Shown here: positions 54,746 through 63,820 of the stretch, piece after piece | Layout of the letters: every line of letters starts with the position of its first letter | Numbering within the stretch: position 1 is the first letter of the stretch | NCBI RefSeq assembly: GCF_001027925.1 | Contig: NZ_LECT01000017.1 | Coordinates: 1 to 64,000, forward strand | Reading direction: 5' to 3' | DNA length: 64,000 bases | From: Rhodopirellula islandica | GTDB lineage: Bacteria > Planctomycetota > Planctomycetia > Pirellulales > Pirellulaceae | The notes under the pieces: model-generated | Told to the model about the DNA's origin: nothing | The model's database searches: none | The model's input: only the letters and a program-made list of their open reading frames with translations | Made by a program: the position numbers and the translations under genes

Positions 54746-54997
54746 ATGCCGTATCTGCTTGAGTTCACCGAAGCGGATCTGGACCGACCGTTGACCGAAC
54801 CCGAGAAGATGGCGGAGACGGTTCGGGAAATGTTTGACGGGAAGACGCCGGTTCGGACGAAGGATGTGGCGGATCGTTTGTCGCGGATCTACGGAACGGT
54901 GAAAACGCATTTGCATCGGGCAGGGAAACTCGGACTGCTGCTCCATGTTCCCCGTCGGGGTTGGCTAATGCCAGAGACCGACCACGCCAACGGATAG
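54746..54997 (+). CDS. small helix-turn-helix protein
   Basis: An 83-residue soluble protein (MPYLLEFTEADLDRPLTEPEKMAETVREMFDGKTPVRTKDVADRLSRIYGTVKTHLHRAGKLGLLLHVPRRGW). The middle, TPVRTKDVADRLSRIYGTVKTHLHRAGKLGLL, fits a winged-helix or HTH DNA-binding fold. It starts 16 bases past repeat R2 and is the first gene of the accessory island. Possibly a transcriptional regulator of the island or a fragment of a replication initiator; no named family recognised. Confidence 0.6.
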   Translation: MPYLLEFTEADLDRPLTEPEKMAETVREMFDGKTPVRTKDVADRLSRIYGTVKTHLHRAGKLGLLLHVPRRGWLMPETDHANG

Positions 54998-55028
54998 GCT
55001 CCGAAAGTTCTGAATAGATTCAAAAAGC

Positions 55029-55382
55029 ATGTCGAACGCGAACACCGCGTCTTCCCCAAACAACGCCATGAGGCATTTGTCCGCCGTCGCCAAGGACGAC
55101 GGGAGCGAAGATGGCGATGACGGAAGTATCGATCTCCCCGAGCGCGTAGCCGACACCTGGGCGGCCGTGCTGATCGACGTGCATGAAAACACAAAGATCG
55201 ACTCTGGCGTAGATGCGGAGAAGGAGTCGGTGCAAGACGATGACGGACATCCCGAAGCCGAGGTTGCGGCCGAAGATACCGCTCGGCAGTTGATGGAGTC
55301 ACGAAATCGGCGACTGTCCAATTCGAGCGGAACGGAAACCTCAACTAAAGAATCCGACAATAAACATCAGTCTTCGTTGTAG
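55029..55382 (+). CDS. hypothetical acidic protein (doubtful)
   Basis: A 117-residue frame, acidic and low in hydrophobics (MSNANTASSPNNAMRHLSAVAKDDGSEDGDDGS...). Codon third positions look gene-like (GC-rich), but there is no recognisable domain, and a long frame also exists on the other strand over the same bases. It follows the HTH gene at 31 bases. Kept at low confidence as a possible gene. Confidence 0.35.
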   Translation: MSNANTASSPNNAMRHLSAVAKDDGSEDGDDGSIDLPERVADTWAAVLIDVHENTKIDSGVDAEKESVQDDDGHPEAEVAAEDTARQLMESRNRRLSNSSGTETSTKESDNKHQSSL

Positions 55383-55573
55383 ATTCTTTGTACAGACTGC
55401 TGCTCAGCCTCAAGTGCGCCCTTCGCGGTCTCCGCTTCAACCTTCGCTTCTTCGTACATGCGTTCGGCTTCCTCTTTGGCTTCCATCGCCTGCTCGTATT
55501 CGTCTTGGTAGGGCATGCATCCTGGGGCGATCAGTAGCATCGCGAAAACAGCAACAACAAACTTGATTCTCAT
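55367..55573 (-). CDS. small coiled-coil lipoprotein
   Basis: A 68-residue protein: MRIKFVVAVFAMLLIAPGC leader with lipobox Cys19, then a continuous heptad-like helix of Glu/Ala/Lys (YEQAMEAKEEAERMYEEAKVEAETAKGALEAEQQS). It resembles Lpp-like or Slp-like small anchors only in general design. Its ATG overlaps the stop of the membrane protein gene (ATGA), so the two are coupled and may form one envelope complex. Family not recognised. Confidence 0.7.
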   Translation of the reverse strand: MRIKFVVAVFAMLLIAPGCMPYQDEYEQAMEAKEEAERMYEEAKVEAETAKGALEAEQQSVQRIYNED

Positions 55574-56316
55574 GTTCGTTCTAGTCCTTTGATTTGGCAA
55601 TCGATTCCAGAAAAGAGCGTTACTAGCCCGTACGCCGGCAGAGCATTGGGTATCAGGAAAAAGAAGTATATCAACCATCCATATGGCCAGCCATTTAAGT
55701 CGCGGATCCGAAGCATTTGAAGATCGAAATAGCGTAATGTCCGCACGCAGTGGCGAACGATCAAAACTGGGTGTTTAACGCCATTAATTGTTTCTGTGGC
55801 AATCTCGTTGCTTGTCGACGCCGAATGATCAGTTGCAATTCCCTTAGCAACGCTGGTCAAAGCAATGAAACACAGAACCAAGATCACCGCGAACCAATAG
55901 AAGACTCGCACGTGCGTCAGCTCCGTCAGTCGCTCAGCTATGTTCGTATCCACTGGTCGTGACAACTTCTTGTGAATAGTTGAGGCCACGAAAACCGCAG
56001 CGGAAATAGCAATGCAATCAATGAAGTCGTACGAAAAGATCACGATGTACGTTGCGAGTGCAAGTGGAATGCAGAGTGCAACCGAAATCAGCCTTAGCCA
56101 TTTAGTCGTTCGCAGAAACGTTCGGATGGGACTCTCGTCGCGAAGATAGGTTGATATCCAGAATTCACGCGCCAGCGTACGTGTGTAGAAAACCTGAAGG
56201 TGCATGAAGTAGGCGAGTGCACCCAGCACAGGAATCAGCAAATAGATCGGAAGTGGTATGTACGACAGCAGCAAGATGCCGATCGTCGAAGCAATGAATG
56301 ACTGTGGTTGAGACAT
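55570..56316 (-). CDS. four-helix membrane protein of unknown function
   Basis: A 248-residue integral membrane protein with about five hydrophobic segments (ASTIGILLLSYIPLPIYLLIPVLGALAYF, LISVALCIPLALATYIVIFSYDF, FYWFAVILVLCFIALTSVAKG, WLIYFFFLIPNALPAYGLVTLF). The start is ATG 56316; a TTG at 56379 also opens the frame, but AGGAG is only two bases from it. Base composition is visibly more AT-rich than the flanking chromosome, consistent with horizontal acquisition. Coupled to the coiled-coil lipoprotein gene. No family recognised. Confidence 0.7.
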   Translation of the reverse strand: MSQPQSFIASTIGILLLSYIPLPIYLLIPVLGALAYFMHLQVFYTRTLAREFWISTYLRDESPIRTFLRTTKWLRLISVALCIPLALATYIVIFSYDFIDCIAISAAVFVASTIHKKLSRPVDTNIAERLTELTHVRVFYWFAVILVLCFIALTSVAKGIATDHSASTSNEIATETINGVKHPVLIVRHCVRTLRYFDLQMLRIRDLNGWPYGWLIYFFFLIPNALPAYGLVTLFSGIDCQIKGLERT

Positions 56317-56410
56317 GCGGTTCGTGGTTTGGATGACGTTGGCACGCAGTTCATACTTGCGAATCTGTTTAATGATCAAGCTCCTGTAGCTTCACGCTGA
56401 TGCTACTGAG

Positions 56411-56629
56411 CTATTCACTTGAGTTCATGTATTCCTTTCCAGCAGAGTATGCTTCTTGTCCCGCCATCATTCCTGCTCCCCCAGTTGCCTTTTTTCCTCC
56501 TTCACGCCCAATTGTCGGCGCGGCTGATCTCGCTGCTTTGGCAGCGTTCATTGCAGGTCGGCAGCCAGTTGCGAACGACAAGACTAAAGAACAAAAGACC
56601 ACAGGCAACCAAACACTATTTCGATTCAT
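56411..56629 (-). CDS. small Gly/Ala-rich lipoprotein
   Basis: A 72-residue predicted lipoprotein: MNRNSVWLPVVFCSLVLSFATGC leader, lipobox Cys23, then RPAMNAAKAARSAAPTIGREGGKKATGGAGMMAGQEAYSAGKEYMNSSE, rich in Gly, Ala and Lys. It is the first of three minus-strand envelope genes in the AT-rich part of the island. A TTG at 56638 may also start the frame. Function unknown. Confidence 0.6.
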   Translation of the reverse strand: MNRNSVWLPVVFCSLVLSFATGCRPAMNAAKAARSAAPTIGREGGKKATGGAGMMAGQEAYSAGKEYMNSSE

Positions 56630-56862
56630 TCTACTCAAGATTTAAGAACTCATCGGTTAACCGGATTAGCCATCTATGCCGTTGAAACAACGGGCCAGCT
56701 CCCCTCGTAGTTTGAGCGGTTTTGCGGCTAACCCTTCGGTGGAAGAGGGTAGAAGATTGTGGCCTCAGTAGATGCCAACGTCAACAGATGTGTGCGATGC
56801 CCGTGCTCGCTGTGATCGATTTGATTTCTCAATGACGATGATGCTCAATAGAACTCGCCGCC

Positions 56863-57906
56863 ATGGCCGATAGCGATAACCAACCAACCCGAATCTACAA
56901 CGACGGACCTTGCTTCCCGCGAACCACGTTGGCGGTGGAAGCGGAGAAGGCGTATCGCGATTGGTTTGCGAAGACCGCGATGAGCGTTCCAGCTTGGAAG
57001 CAACCCAACCGGACTCTGTTTCGCCAACTGATGTTGGCCAGGGAACGCTTGCGTGCAAAAGCCGTTGTCGGTGCGGACCACGGCGTTTGTGTGTTTCGGC
57101 CGGATCATCCAATCGAAGCGTCGAAAGCTCGCGGGCGAGCCCAGGCGGTTTGGATCGCTATCGAAGGGTGGCGGCATTTCAGTCGCGAGGGTTTCGATAC
57201 GCAGACCATTCGCACCGTGGCGATGACGGGATGGAACGCTCGCGTGCAACGATGGTGCAAAGGCTTGCTGTGTCCCGACCAGATCATCGTTCCGCCTCGG
57301 CCGCACGAAAACCTCGATGCCAGTACGCAAGATCGCCTCGATGAGATTCGCCAATCATGGGAACTGACACACGATACGCTGCCTCGGGCGGCCGACATCC
57401 GACCGCGGAGTCGACGACGACTGCTCGATCGCTATCCGCTGCTCAAACCGCCAGTCATTCATGGGCTGCTTCGTGCCGGCGAAACGATGAACGTCATCGC
57501 GCCACCGAAGGTCGGCAAGTCGTGGTTGGCCAGCGACATGGCACTCGCCGTGGTTATCGGACGTTCTTGGCTCGTACGGTTCGACACCGAACCCGGCGAT
57601 GTATTGATCATCGACAACGAACTCCACCCGACGACCTCGGCGAACCGGATCCCGAAAGTGATAGACGCTCGCGGCATCACGCCAGGCGATGTTGCCGACC
57701 ATTTGTTCGTCTCAAACCTTCGTGGCAACCTCAAAGACATCCGTTCGCTTGGTGCGTACTTCGACCACGTCTTTGAAGACCGGTTCAAGATGATCGTCAT
57801 CGACGCGTTCTACCGAATGCTACCTGCCGAAGCCGACGAGAATGACAACGCGGCGATGGTCATTCGATCGCTGTTCCTTGTTGATTACTTGGCCCGTCAT
57901 TCGTGA
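56863..57906 (+). pseudogene. RepA-like P-loop ATPase, C-terminally truncated
   Basis: A 347-residue protein. The N-terminal 190 residues are a plasmid/element-type DNA-binding or linker region; then the RecA-like ATPase (RepA/hexameric helicase) with Walker A APPKVGKS (213-220), DVLIIDNEL (about 247-255) and Walker B IVIDAFYR (311-318). The reading frame stops at DYLARHS, where homologous ATPases continue with the xxxHHxSKG switch motif and the last 100 or so residues. Only six bases separate the stop from the convergent excisionase-like gene. A rearrangement or deletion fits. Confidence 0.75.
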
Positions 57907-57912
57907 CATAGC

Positions 57913-58113
57913 TTACGCTTTTGGCTTTACCGGCTTGGCTGTCTTTTTCAAAAAGTCGTCGAGGTCTCTCCGTTTGAACAGCCGGTAACCATTCGCTGGA
58001 TTGCGGTGCATCGGAATGACACCACGCTCCGCCCATTTGCGAAGTGTGTTTTGAGCAACGCCCAGAATCTCAGCCGCTTCAGCAGTTTTAACGTACTCAC
58101 TCAATTTCGGCAT
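57913..58113 (-). CDS. excisionase-family/MerR-type helix-turn-helix protein
   Basis: A 66-residue DNA-binding protein: KTAEAAEILGVAQNTLRKWAERGVIPMHRNPANGYRLFKRRDLDDFLKK, the HTH_17/excisionase pattern in which a winged HTH reads DNA through the NTLRKW helix. Such proteins accompany tyrosine integrases and RepA-like ATPases in mobile islands; no integrase is present in this window. It is convergent with, and six bases from, the truncated RepA-like gene. Confidence 0.85.
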   Translation of the reverse strand: MPKLSEYVKTAEAAEILGVAQNTLRKWAERGVIPMHRNPANGYRLFKRRDLDDFLKKTAKPVKPKA

Positions 58114-58241
58114 TGAACCGCTCCCGTATCTGAAACTCGTTTCATGCCCACAGAAGTAAGTCTATCAAAGTCTGCAGTCCTGCGATATACTCTGTTGGGA
58201 ACAGTTTTGCCTAACCGAGTGTTCACACAGCAGGGTGAAAA

Positions 58242-60362
58242 TTGAGACGTCGGAAAAAGGGAGTCGCATCACATACGCTTCAGTATCTTTGGAGTTGTCC
58301 AGTATTTGGGAACCCCGGTACTGTGCGTCGGAACGTCGATTTGACAATCGCACCTGAGTTGTTTAACCAACACGACACAGATAGCAATTTGAGCAATTTG
58401 CCTTACCAGCACGCTCATTTGCTGGAGCAGCGCAGCCCAGATTCGATTCGCGGAGTTTGGGGGATTTCACATTGGCGTAGCGAACGAATGTTCGGCAATG
58501 TTACGCGAGACCTGCATCCAACCGGCAAGCTGTATGCTGAGGTCGAAGAAGCAATCTGGAAGGAGGCGAGATGGTTTCGACTCCTCTCGTACCATCGAAT
58601 CGATTCCTCGGCGCAGGCGGTCCAACAATTGCAACGGATGCGAGAAGTGCGATTTGCGTGCGAGATCAACGAAGATTGGTATGATCCGCCGAAAGGCGAG
58701 ATTCCGGTGCTTGGTCCAAGCCCTGCCTTTTCAACTTCTCATGCGTTTCCATTGCTGCATTTCGATCCCGCAAGTCGCCGGTTTATCTTCCCAAACTCTT
58801 GGGGACACGAATGGGGCGATGGAGGATTTGGATCATTTCCAATCGAGAATTGGGATCGATCCATCGTTTCCGCTTGGAATATTACGACGCATGCAGTGTC
58901 TGTTCCTGCTAACGGTGAAACGGGCATTGTTTCACCAGGTTGGAAGCTGGGGGATCGTTACGGAGAGGGTGTTCATTGTGTAGAGATCGTCGACGTCGAT
59001 AACGATGAATACTTGGCATGGGCATTTTGTATTCCGAGAAACGGTTCTCTTGACGTTGATGAATTCTTTGTACGCCCTGAGGCACGCGGCATGGGTTATG
59101 CGAAAGAACTCTGCCGGCTTGTTCAGCGTCTCAGCAATCTGACAAAGTACGAGATTCGCTTAGTTGTTAGTTTTGCCGACACCGAGGACTACGCAATAGA
59201 TGGTGCGTCAGCTGTTGCCAGACTGTTTGGCGTCAACTTTGTTGAGGCGGATGTGCGGTGGGCGTCCAGGTTCGGCATTGCGAATGCAACACCGCCGCCG
59301 CCTCGCAATTGGAAACCTGTTCGTCCGGAGTCGATTCTTGAAAAGCTTCGGCCGAGAGATGAACAGGCACTGCGTGATCCAAGGCAGTACACGGTCTTCT
59401 TTGGTACGAATCGCAAGCCTGTAGACGCTGGTGATCTGTCAAAAGGGTTTACGAACGAACGAGACTACGAACTTCACCGTGGGCACTGCTTAGTCGAGAT
59501 TCCTGCGACACACAAATTCGGATCCGTCGGACGTGGCTGGATTCCGTTTTTCAAGAAGGCGGCCAGCGACGAGAAACGGATCGTTGCAACGCAACCGTTG
59601 ACGGATGAAGAAATGCGATTGTTCGCTAGGCAGCTGACCAAGAAGTTTGAACAAGATAAGCACAACCTACTGTTCTTGCATGGTTTCAAGAACTCGTTTG
59701 AAGATGCTGCTCTCCGATCTGCGCAGCTCGGGTTCGATCTTAAATTGCCAGGTGCCACGTTCTTCTACAGCTGGCCTGCCAAGGGTTCTTTGAAGGGCTA
59801 TCCCGCCGACGAGGCAACAATTGAAACAAGCGTGACCTACTGCCTGTCATTCGTCCTTGAACTGCTAGAAACGTTCCCAGACATACCGTTGCACATCGTA
59901 GCGCACAGCATGGGAAACCGACTCGCAGTTAGGGTATTTGAGAAATTGGCTCTCATGGAGAATCTACCCGGGCAGTTGGGACAAATTGTTTTTGCGGCTG
60001 CAGACATCGACGTTGATCTTTTCGCTCAGTCGCTCCCTGCGATTGAACCCCTAGCAAAACGACTAACGGCCTATACGTCGCGTGGGGATCTAGCCGTTCA
60101 CCTTTCGGAACGTATTCACGACTTTCCGCGTCTGGGCTTAGCTCCGCCAATTCAATGTTTCGATGGCGTCGATACCGTACTTGCTGAAGGATTTGCTATC
60201 TCGGAGTTGTTGGGGCACGACTACGTTACCGAGGCTGCACCACTACTCTCCGATTTGTTTAACTTGATTCGTTATGGCAGTGACCCAGACGAACGCCCTA
60301 GAACAATTCGCGAGATAGATTCGAAAACCAAATTGGCTTTTTGGTCATTGCCGCTTGCCTAG
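58242..60362 (+). CDS. papain-like/GNAT/alpha-beta-hydrolase fusion protein
   Basis: A 706-residue protein with three recognisable parts. First, residues about 60-205 resemble the C1A (papain) fold: His167 in TSHAFPLLHFD and Asn185 in FPNSWGHEWGDGGFG match the catalytic His/Asn, but the expected Cys-Trp is replaced by RGVWGIS (Val72). Second, about 245-345 looks like GNAT (DEFFVRPEARGMGYAKELCRLV). Third, about 380-650 is a DUF900-type alpha/beta hydrolase: FFGTNRKP, NLLFLHGF, nucleophile Ser556 in VAHSMGNRL. The start is TTG 58242; a TGA precedes it in frame. Base composition is AT-richer than the flanks. Function unknown. Confidence 0.75.
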   Translation: MRRRKKGVASHTLQYLWSCPVFGNPGTVRRNVDLTIAPELFNQHDTDSNLSNLPYQHAHLLEQRSPDSIRGVWGISHWRSERMFGNVTRDLHPTGKLYAEVEEAIWKEARWFRLLSYHRIDSSAQAVQQLQRMREVRFACEINEDWYDPPKGEIPVLGPSPAFSTSHAFPLLHFDPASRRFIFPNSWGHEWGDGGFGSFPIENWDRSIVSAWNITTHAVSVPANGETGIVSPGWKLGDRYGEGVHCVEIVDVDNDEYLAWAFCIPRNGSLDVDEFFVRPEARGMGYAKELCRLVQRLSNLTKYEIRLVVSFADTEDYAIDGASAVARLFGVNFVEADVRWASRFGIANATPPPPRNWKPVRPESILEKLRPRDEQALRDPRQYTVFFGTNRKPVDAGDLSKGFTNERDYELHRGHCLVEIPATHKFGSVGRGWIPFFKKAASDEKRIVATQPLTDEEMRLFARQLTKKFEQDKHNLLFLHGFKNSFEDAALRSAQLGFDLKLPGATFFYSWPAKGSLKGYPADEATIETSVTYCLSFVLELLETFPDIPLHIVAHSMGNRLAVRVFEKLALMENLPGQLGQIVFAAADIDVDLFAQSLPAIEPLAKRLTAYTSRGDLAVHLSERIHDFPRLGLAPPIQCFDGVDTVLAEGFAISELLGHDYVTEAAPLLSDLFNLIRYGSDPDERPRTIREIDSKTKLAFWSLPLA

Positions 60363-60633
60363 CACTTGGGCTGTCGGCCGCGCTGGCAAACCAACCCGTC
60401 TATCTACCCAGCCAGCCAACACGCCCGCGACGTCGCCATTGTGCGGCCTTGTCGCGGGCATATCTATAAGACCGTGGGCCAACGTTTCCCCGCGTTTTTC
60501 GGCACACGAAAAAGTTCTTGGAATAACTCCGGAACAGCGCTGGTTGTGTTTTCGAGACAGAGGTAAGAGGTAAGAGGTAACTGTGTGGTCCCGTCGGCCA
60601 CGGTGGCCAACGCGGAACCCCCAGCTACGGGAA

Positions 60634-60746
60634 CACAAGCATGGCTATGTGAGCCGTTTGGGCGTTCGCCCCGGTTGTGCGTGAAAACCGTGGCTAACGC
60701 CAGCGGCTCACATGGGGAAGCCCAATCTTTCCTGCGTACCTACTTC
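60634..60746. repeat. 129-bp palindromic repeat, copy R3 (left end eroded)
   Basis: Shares the core TGAGCCGTTTGGGCGTTCGC to GGCTAACGCCAGCGGCTCA exactly with R1/R2, and ends CCTGCGTACCTACTT, a decayed form of CCTGCGTACCTGCTTAG. The left terminal CTAAGCAGG is not preserved. It fills part of the 575-base gap 60363-60937; the rest shows no gene. Confidence 0.8.
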
Positions 60747-60937
60747 GCTCGTTCAGAGAGGGGTGCTGCGATCGGATGGGGCCAGCCGGGAAGCACTTTC
60801 CAATCGTTTGCGAGATGAAGACAAACTTCGGGCTTGGCGGGCATCGGGGCGGGGAACACATCATTGAATTGCACCGAAACTGTTTTCGATGGCAGTTTCA
60901 GTTTGCCTCTCCAACAAAACCTCTCACTGTGCAACTC

Positions 60938-61780
60938 ATGCCATTCTCTTCAACTCGTCTCGTTGCCTCGATCCTCTTCACGCTTGTCTGGATGATGAGC
61001 TTGCCCGCCCAAGAAACGGCAAGCGTCCCAAAGGAGGCTCCTTCTGAAGAAGCCAACCAACTGCAACCGGATCCCCCCATGCTCCACTCCGATACGACCA
61101 TTCCAAAAGTGATTGTGTTCGACGTGAACGAAACGTTGCTCGACTTGGCCCCGTTGAAAACATCGGTTGGCAAAGCCTTGAACGGACGCGAAGACCTGCT
61201 GCCATTGTGGTTTTCAACGATGTTGCATTACTCGTTGGTTGAAACGTTGGCGGGCGAGTATCACGACTTTGGCGAAATCGGTACCGCCGCCTTGATGATG
61301 GTCGCTGAGCGGGAAGGAATCGAACTGGACCGTGAATCCGCCCGGGCTGCGATTGTCACTCCCTTGCGATCCTTGCCAGCCCACGCAGACGTTCGAGAAG
61401 GCTTGCAACGACTGGCTGAACAAGGCTTTCACATTGTGAGCTTGACCAACTCTTCGTCCGTGGGCGTCGCAACGCAGATGAAGAACGCTGGACTCACTGA
61501 TCTTTTCGAAAAACGTTACAGCGTGGATCAACTTAAAAAGTACAAGCCTCACCCGGCACCCTATCAAATGGTGTTGGATGACTTGGGGGTCCAACCTCAT
61601 GAAGTTTTGATGGTCGCTGCCCATGCTTGGGATCTGGCCGGAGCGAAAAGTGTCGGGTTGCAGACCGCATTTGTGAAACGCCCTGGAAAGGCGCTTTACC
61701 CCAATGTTCAGCGTCCCGATCTCATCGTGAAGGATCTCAATGAATTGGCTGACATCCTGTCGGAAGCAAAACAGAAATGA
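60938..61780 (+). CDS. exported haloacid dehalogenase type II-like hydrolase
   Basis: A 280-residue HAD-superfamily protein. Motif I is VIVFDVNETLLDL (DxNxT), then SLTNSSS (motif II), KKYKPHPAPY (motif III Lys) and VAAHAWDLAGAK (motif IV). This order fits type II L-2-haloacid dehalogenases. A hydrophobic N-terminal segment, VASILFTLVWMMSLPAQETA, indicates export, unusual for this family. The ATG at 60938 is the preferred start; a GTG-type extension to 60776 is not protein-like. The symporter gene converges on it. Confidence 0.85.
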   Translation: MPFSSTRLVASILFTLVWMMSLPAQETASVPKEAPSEEANQLQPDPPMLHSDTTIPKVIVFDVNETLLDLAPLKTSVGKALNGREDLLPLWFSTMLHYSLVETLAGEYHDFGEIGTAALMMVAEREGIELDRESARAAIVTPLRSLPAHADVREGLQRLAEQGFHIVSLTNSSSVGVATQMKNAGLTDLFEKRYSVDQLKKYKPHPAPYQMVLDDLGVQPHEVLMVAAHAWDLAGAKSVGLQTAFVKRPGKALYPNVQRPDLIVKDLNELADILSEAKQK

Positions 61781-61824
61781 TGCGTTGATAGACCAGCGAT
61801 CGCAACGCGACCAACGCCTTGGAT

Positions 61825-63627
61825 TCATTGCTTTTCCGAGGGCGGCCCATCGATTCGCAGCGACGGCCACGTTTGCCACAAGGCAACGGCAGAGACAACG
61901 CACACACACAAACTGCCTCCCAAGCAAATCCAAGATTGGTACAGCAAGTACCCGGTGCTGAATAAGACCGAGTAGATCAGAAACGTCGCGGCCATCATGG
62001 CTTTCAACCCCGTCGTGATTGAATCACCGGTTTCAACATGAACGCCATCCGCTGCCAATTCGTTGCGAATCGTTTTCCAGCCCGCGCCTCCTGGACGAAT
62101 CTTCCGATAGAATTTTCGTAGCGTTTCACGATCGGTCGGTGGAGTGATGATCGTGGCCAACATCCACGCTAGGGTCGTGATCACAACGCCAAACAACAGT
62201 TGTTGCCAGGAACGGAGTTCCGGCAACCCTGTGTGCACATACCCAAATTGAAAGAACATCGCGACCGCCAACGAAACCGCCATCCCGGTGATCTCCGTGA
62301 ACGCATTGATCCGCCACCAAAACCATCGCAAGATGTAAATCAGCCCAGTGCCTGCACCGATCTGCAGGATGATGCTGAAGCTTTCCATCGCACTTTCCAG
62401 CATCAATGCGACCGCACCGGCGACGATCATCAGCCCCACGGTGGCCCAGCGTCCCGTGGCGACCAAGCGATGTTCGCTGGCTTCTGGATTGACAAATCTG
62501 CGGTAGAAATCGTGAGCAATGTAGGAGGCCCCCCAATTCAAGTGCGTTGAGATGGTGGACATGAAAGCTGCAATCAAACTCGCAATCACAATGCCCAGCA
62601 GACCGCTGGGCAAGTACGTCAACATCGCCGGGTAGGCGAGGTCATCTTGGACCAATTGGGGATCAACGCCAGGGAAGGCGACTTGAATGCTTTCTAGACT
62701 TGGGAAAACGACGATGGATGCGAGTGCCACAATGATCCATGGCCAAGGACGCAGCGAGTAGTGGGCTGCTTGAAACAACAGCGTGGCCAGGGTCGCATCC
62801 CTCTCACTCCGTGCACCTAACATTCGCTGAGCCACATAGCCACCGCCACCCGGTTCGGAGCCTGGGTACCATCCGCTCCACCACTGCACCGCAAAAGGCA
62901 TGATGATTAGCGGAATCAATGCGTCCATGTCGCTGAAGTCGGGCAGCAACGCTGTCTTGGATCGCACTTCTTCGTGCTGAAGCAGGTTGGTAAAACCGCC
63001 GACTTCCGGCAAGTTGCAAACGACGTAGGCCGCAGCGATCGCTCCGAACATGGCCACGAAAAACTGAAAGCAATCCGTCAGGATCACGCCCCGCAGTCCT
63101 CCCAGCAAGGTGTAGACAACGGTGATGGTTCCGGTGACAAGCACCACTTGAATGGGTGTCGCGCCGACCAAGACGCCGCCTAACTTGATCCCCGCCAAAA
63201 TCACGTTGGCCATGACCAAACAATTGAAAACGACCCCCAGATAGATCGCTCGGAATCCACGCAGAAACCCCGCGGTTTTGCCACTGTAGCGAAGTTCGTA
63301 AAACTCCAAGTCCGTCGAAACGCCGCTGCGTTTCCAAAGTCTGGCGTAGACAAACACGGTCAGCAGTCCGGTCAGCAGGAATGCCCACCAAACCCAGTTT
63401 CCGCTGACGCCATCTCGACGGACGATGCCAGTGACCAAGTTCGGCGTGTCGGCAGCAAACGTGGTGGCGACCATTGAGATGCCCAGCATCCACCAGCTCA
63501 TCTGCCCGCCAGCCAAGAAGTATTCCGAAAAGCTCTTGCCCGCCCGGCGACTCGCGAAAAGTCCAATGGACGTCGTGATGACAAAGAACGCAACAATGAT
63601 CGCGTAGTCAATGGATGAAAGTGCCAT
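61825..63627 (-). CDS. sodium:solute symporter (SSS family)
   Basis: A 600-residue inner-membrane transporter with about 13 helices. The N-terminus IDYAIIVAFFVITTSIGLFASRRAGKSFSEYFLAGGQMSWWMLG is the SSS family signature, followed by AADTPNLVTGIV, GGLRGVILTDCFQFFVAM and AAFMSTISTHLNWGASYIAHDFYRR, where the conserved serines bind Na+. Family members take up sugars, inositol, proline or acetate; the exact solute is not evident. The C-terminal cytoplasmic domain (about 480-560) is longer than in many members. Converges on the dehalogenase gene. Confidence 0.93.
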   Translation of the reverse strand: MALSSIDYAIIVAFFVITTSIGLFASRRAGKSFSEYFLAGGQMSWWMLGISMVATTFAADTPNLVTGIVRRDGVSGNWVWWAFLLTGLLTVFVYARLWKRSGVSTDLEFYELRYSGKTAGFLRGFRAIYLGVVFNCLVMANVILAGIKLGGVLVGATPIQVVLVTGTITVVYTLLGGLRGVILTDCFQFFVAMFGAIAAAYVVCNLPEVGGFTNLLQHEEVRSKTALLPDFSDMDALIPLIIMPFAVQWWSGWYPGSEPGGGGYVAQRMLGARSERDATLATLLFQAAHYSLRPWPWIIVALASIVVFPSLESIQVAFPGVDPQLVQDDLAYPAMLTYLPSGLLGIVIASLIAAFMSTISTHLNWGASYIAHDFYRRFVNPEASEHRLVATGRWATVGLMIVAGAVALMLESAMESFSIILQIGAGTGLIYILRWFWWRINAFTEITGMAVSLAVAMFFQFGYVHTGLPELRSWQQLLFGVVITTLAWMLATIITPPTDRETLRKFYRKIRPGGAGWKTIRNELAADGVHVETGDSITTGLKAMMAATFLIYSVLFSTGYLLYQSWICLGGSLCVCVVSAVALWQTWPSLRIDGPPSEKQ

Positions 63628-63820
63628 GTCCCTGCACAGTTAGATGTTGAGGTGGAAGCGTCGAGAGATCAGTCAAAGAATTGGTCTTCGCGGAATGGAT
63701 CCAGCGGCCTGGCGTCACACCAGTGGGTTCGCGTCCTTCCACTGTCATGGGAACATCGAAGTTGCTCCGAGACGATTTCCTCGCGGGTCCCTTCGAAGGT
63801 CGTCCCTGGCAACCATGAGC

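Noticed and set aside
54965-55360. 131-codon minus-strand frame
   Set aside because: Competes with the plus-strand acidic frame; Ser-rich with no leader or domain. Neither is certain, but the plus strand has the better codon pattern.
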